Source: Phoronis australis
Lineage: Eukaryota > Phoronida > Phoronidae
DNA length: 64,000 nt
Direction of reading: 5' to 3'
Assembly (NCBI GenBank): GCA_002633005.1
Contig: NMRA01000238.1
Location: 64,001-128,000 of the forward strand
Below the pieces are notes generated by a model. That model saw only the letters and a list, made by a program, of their open reading frames with translations. It ran no database searches and was not told where the DNA came from. Of the stretch, positions 56,501 through 62,500 are shown piece by piece (position 1 is the first letter of the stretch; each line of letters opens with the position of its first letter). The translations under genes were made by a program, and so were the position numbers.

Positions 56501-59500
56501 TCGACATTGTCAGAGAATTCAACAACAAAACGTCATTTGAAATTAGAAGCTATTTGCCATGTTCATGAATTCTTCTGTTTTAACCACATAACGTCAGGAC
56601 CATAAACACGTCGTGCAAAATTTGTCCATCAGTAGCTAATCCACAACACAGTAACTGTTGGAGAGCAAGAGAAAGTCACTGAATGTCTCATCAATTGTAA
56701 GTTAAAGGTCCTTCTTTGGTAATATCCAGAACAAAAAGGCTTAATTAACGAAATAGAGAAACTATGAGAACTAAGAGATTTTGTTAAAAAGAATCAATAT
56801 TGGCATATATGAAAATGGCTATTTTATACAGTAGCAGTAAATGTGATTCATTAAATTATGCTGTTTATGGCATAAGAGTGTTCAGGTGCTGTAAGTCACA
56901 GGCAAATTGTTCTAATAGTCACCTTGCGAAATTTCGTACAAAACATCGCCCCAAAAGTTCAATTTTTTGCAAGAAATTTGAAAACATAGAACACCACCTG
57001 TCTGCCACATACATGTAAATGTGTTGAATTGAGAAGCGTAATGCTCAATACAATCTAAAATGAACTGCAGGCTTTTGTACAGAATTGTGATAAGGGGCTT
57101 AAAATTAAATAGATCATGAGTCATGCATCAATCAGTCGTGTTAATACAATGTTAATATAACTTGGTGTTAGCTTTATTTATTAGAAAGCACTTCACCATA
57201 CTAAAAGACCACTTAAAACAGCTAAAAATGCCCTATGTACTAAAATGAATGTGAGTTTATTTCAAAATGACACCGCTGGCCCATATTATAACAAAAGAAT
57301 TCAATAACAATGTGCAAGGAATCATGTAAAGAAATTATATTCAAAGTACTAAATAACATCAAACGGAAAGGAACTTGAAATGACACAAGTCTTCAGTTAC
57401 ATGGGTGTAATTTGCAGTAGCAAACAAAACAAACCCATGCAATATAGGTAATGACAAAAATGTATCCATATTTTTATGGCTTACCTCATAAATGAATAAA
57501 CATTCATTTAGAATTCAATTGATTTTATGAACTGTGTAACGAATGTGTGATCAAAATGTCCCCCGCCACCGCAGGATGCGCTCACTTTTCAACCTATAAT
57601 GTCATTTTGCACCGTAATGTAAACATAAACCAGACGAATATCTTGGCAACTGAGCACTCAAATACCATTACGATTACCCAAGTTTCAACCGAGAAGTTTT
57701 TGCTTCAAAAATGAACTTTCGGACAATGCTTGTGATGCAACTTCATTATTTCTGACTATGATCTTGAAAATGAGGCCAAGGGCACCAAATTTGACTGGCA
57801 GCTAGAGAAGCCCACCTACACCTTGGAACAAAATAGCTGCAAACTCTAAATCTCCCTTCAATTATATCATGCCAACAAACATTTTCGCAATCAATTTTCT
57901 CGATGTGACCTTGGAAATGATGTCAAGGTCGCCAGAATTGACATGTGCATGGAAATGCCTAATCTGCAACTTGGTAAAAAATGAACAAAAAGTCTAAAGC
58001 TTCCATCTTCAGATATCGCACAAACAACATTTTTTCAGGACAAACCTGATTTTGTCACAGACTGTAATCTTAAAAATGAGGACAATGTCGCTGAAATGGA
58101 CCATCGTTTCGAGTTGCCAGTTACACCAGTACAAATTATGAAAATTTCCTTCTTGAGATTTCACACCAACAACAGGTTCCCAAGTAAAAATTCATATTTT
58201 CTCAGAGACCTTGAAAATGATGTCAAGGTCACCAAAATTAATTGATGCCTCTGAGCTGGTACAAAATAACTACAAAAACTAAAGTTTCCTTCTTGAGACG
58301 TCGCACCAACAATAGACGGACGGATAGTCACAACTATATGCCCCCGCTTCAGGTTAATAAGCGGTGGGGGACAAAGAGAAAGCAGTTTTATACAAGTGTT
58401 ATACATCTCTTAACTTATGACAATAGACACCAGCTCCAACGTTTTTGAATTTTCTCTGAATAACTCAACAATATCAACTACAGCAGGCGTTCTCTAATAA
58501 CCTTACCTTCTTCATTTATCGTGGACGGTAAACGCTTTTTCAACGGAGGATTTTTTTTCTCCGCGTTCTTTTCTCCATTCACGTTCACGGGGCCGTTTGC
58601 CTTAATGCCATTAGCTAATGAGAAAACGCACACACATCAGCGGTTAGACCATGCCCCAGCAGCATCATGGGTAATTTCAAGGTTTTTAGGAATTCAAAAG
58701 TTTTTCATGCAACCTATAAAAACGTCCTCGACGTTCTCATTGTAATTAAACTGTGTCATATACTTACGTTAAAAAACACACCTTGGTTATACATTTAATA
58801 GGAGTACCAACAAATTTACGGTAAGATAATTTCAAAGTGAATAAATAAATCACAAGGCTGTACTAGCAGTTGTACTAGAAGTTGTTAAGATTACGGAGGA
58901 AAGCGCTGAATTGAATTACCAAACACAACCACTAGAGGGCGCAGTAAGTCATGTTAATTATGAAAACATGGTCGAAGAAGTTGAGCATGCAAACCAAATG
59001 GGAAAAATAGGTGTGTGGAGGGAAGAACTCATTAACAACAACAAAGAACAGTGCATATCATAATTAGTCAAAGGAAAAAATAATGCCAAATTCCTCAACG
59101 GAAGTAATATTAAAAGCATAATGAAACGATCCATTGCAGCAGTTATGCAAAAATTCTCCATTACCCTGACACCGATGAATCTCTTATAATGATTATATTC
59201 TACTAAGAACTATGAGGAGCGTTGATATGCACCGACAGTGTGCCTCGCAAACAGTGCAAATACAAGAGATGATCATAGTAGTTTTAAACATTCTACTAAT
59301 TGGGGCAATGCAATAAACTTATTTAATAATGATAGTGTCTAGGGGCTGCAAAGCAAGTGAGAGACATTCTCCTCAGTAGGACCACACTGCTGTCATTCAT
59401 CAAGATTCTTAAAGAAGTTTAGAAGATTGGGAGGCAGACGAAAAAGGTCACAAAAGGAGCTATAGAAAGGCTACTAGGGGACACAACATAGGTCTAATCC

Positions 59501-62500
59501 ATCTGGTGGTGTTGCCTTTGTCATAGCATTCCCCATTTCCTGAACATCTATCAAGAAATTTGGTCGACATCAGGGCAAGCACAAACAAAAACAAAAACAA
59601 AAACAAAACTGTCGTTGGGTGACTCCACAATAGTCAGAGTTGTCCCAAAATCCATCCAAGTTGTACTCTGAGCAGAAATTCATGCCAAAGTTCATGAAGA
59701 TCCATCAACTATGAAGGAGCTTGTACTGAGCCACAGGCAAAAAAATTGCCACAAGTGGATGCCAGGGAAGTCGCGCTCATTCAAAAATCATTGTTAGCCA
59801 CGCTCTTTGCAGTAGGAACGTAGACGCCAAGAACAAGACTCAAAGGAACAAATGGAAAAATGTACACTAGGTGGCATATGATACGTCAAACCCATGCAAA
59901 AAATGGGAAGGTGTTACTATCTCTTTAACGGGAACTTGCCTTGTTCCAGGCATCCAGAAATTCTGAAGATACAGAGGAAAATGTAAAAGAAAGAAATTTG
60001 CCACAAGGGGGCACAACGGTAATCAGATAAATAGAAATTTTAAAAAAGATTCTGCCTGAGGTTTAGAGGATACAACCGCAGAGGAGAAAAAAATACTACC
60101 AGCACTTGCTACAATAGTCGGATGTGTCCAAAAATCAGGTGTGCTTTTCCCAGTAGGAATGCATGCCAATTTTCATAACGATCTTTAGAGTGGCTTGTCA
60201 GATCAAGACACAAAAAATAAGAAAAATGGCCACTAAGTTGTGTACAAAAAGTTAGATGTACCCCAAAATAGGAAACTGTCATTGCCTTTTTAATAGGGAC
60301 AGATTTGACAAATTTCATGAAAATCCATCAAGTAACTGCAAAGATGCAGAAAATGTAAAAAATAAAATTGCCACTTGGGGGCGCAGTGGTAGTTGGATCC
60401 ATCCAACAATGTTCCTGCAAGGGGTTCACAAGATACAGCCACTGACGAAAAAAATGCCACAAGGAGGCACAACAGTTAATGGAGCCATAAGAAAATCACT
60501 ATAGCCATCCTCTTCCCCATAGGAGCACACACAATTTCCATAATCATGCTTTAAATGGATTAGCAGAATATGTCAAATCCATCTAAAAATGATGTGTCAT
60601 CTCCTCAATAGAAATGTAATTTTGCCTAATTTTAATGAAAATTCTTTAAGGAACTCCGAAGACATACCTCTGCGCCAAATATGTATGCTAAAATTGCCAC
60701 TAAGGGCACGCCTGTAGTTGATTTCATCAAAATTCGAACATGTTGACCTAATCATGATAAAAAATGTCATCAAAACTTCATAAACAACCATCTAGGGGTT
60801 TTGGACATACAGCAAGGGACGTTAGAGGGACAGGAATGACGGCATAATGCACCAATACACATATACATATTGATGTAGGTGCATAAAAACATAGACTTTG
60901 TAAATTGGATAAAAATACAGTAATACCACAAGGCACATGGTTGAAAAGACAAAAATACAGTTTTTAAATATTCCACGTGACCCATTACATACTTTGAAAT
61001 TTCAGAGTTACCTACATGTCTAGTACTACGATCAACAGCCTAAGATGGGCTCAAAAGCTAGGCTCCCAAGGAAAACTAGGCCGCGGAAAGGTTATTATCA
61101 TTTCAATGTCTAATTGATTAATAAATACAAAATGACGTGTCAATGCCAGTTCTCCACGAGGTTAATCATTATAAAATTGAACATTTGTTAGAAGGAACAT
61201 TTTTGTAATATGCAAATTACACAAATACAGCACAAAGCTAACAACCTTACCTTCTGGCTCTTTCTTCACTTCCGGTTTCTTTGGTTCAACCTTTTTCGGT
61301 TCATCCTTCTTCGGCTCAACCTTTTTCGGTTCGTCCTTTTTCGGCTCAACCTTTTTCGGTTCGTCCTTTTTCGGCTCGTCCTTTTTCGGCTCAACCTTTT
61401 TCGGTTCGTCCTTCTTCGGCTCAACCTTTTTCGGCTCATCCTTTTTCAGTTCATCCTTTTTCGGTTCATCCTTTTTCACTGACTTCAAACCAAATCTATT
61501 CAACTTGGGGTCAGGTTCTTCCTCTTTCTTCTCCAACTTTTTCTTCATATCTTCTGGTTTTGGCTTGTCTTCGAGCTTCTTTGGTGCTGTTTGCTTTGGT
61601 TCGACCTTGACCTCTTCAATTTTCTCTGGTTCGATGGGGGCAGGCGTGGTCTCAGCTGGAGTTGTTTTCTTCGCTTGAATCTTGTCTTCATCTTTAGGCT
61701 TATTTGTTAATGCTGGGGCTACTGCAGGAAAAAGAGAAAAGAAATGTTATTAAATGAAAGTGACACTCAAACTATCAAACATTGGAAAACAAGTCATATG
61801 TAGTTCACTGAAGCAAAATAAACAAATGACAAAAAGTGACCTCAGTTTTCAAATTTACTTGATAAAAAATAAAATATAAGAAGGTGGGTATGTGACAGAC
61901 TGCAGCTTTAAATAAGAGACATTGCTGAAACAACCCACCCATAATTTATTTACAAATGAATTTCAGAATTTGCACGTATTTGTAAAATGAGGTTAATTTT
62001 TTCAATTGTGCGTATGTTTTCCGAAATTTGACAAGTACAAGCCAATGCACGGAACAAAATACATTAAATTTCAGGTCTTCGTTTATTTTCCAACACTTCG
62101 CCAAGGGCCCACTTGCAGATTGCCGGTGACAAGTTCAGCTGAAACCTTAAGTATGACTTCAAGCTTTTATTACTTCACTTGACGGATACCAAACCGGGTT
62201 TTGGCCTATCAACACATACTAAAAAAGACTTTCCCACCCAGTTCTTTGAAACAACATAAGGTTCTGTAACCATTGACAATCCTCAAACATTCGGCGGAAA
62301 ATTTGAAAACTCCTTTCAAAGTCTACATAACGGGCAAGTGTGACCTACGCATTACCGAATTACACAACTGTGGGAAAAGACCAACAACCAAGTACCATAA
62401 TGTCAAGTCTGTGACAAAGTGAACATGAATTGTTAGTTGATTCTTGCCTTAAACTTGGAAGATTGACACCAATGACACTGTCAGGTGACAGAATGAAGAC

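Larger units (their letters stand above)
52152..58506. other. Intron (6.4 kb), largest of the locus
   Basis: Holds the R3 element (57557-58374), a 37-bp minisatellite (55565-55830) and a 44-bp direct repeat (54628-54671 and 54951-54995). The remaining sequence is AT-rich and unrecognised. No coding exon with proper splice sites was found on either strand. Confidence 0.6.

Noticed and set aside
61210-61610. Plus-strand open frames opposite the PEVK-like exon
   Set aside because: Complement of a 15-bp coding repeat; splice sites and phase support only the minus strand.
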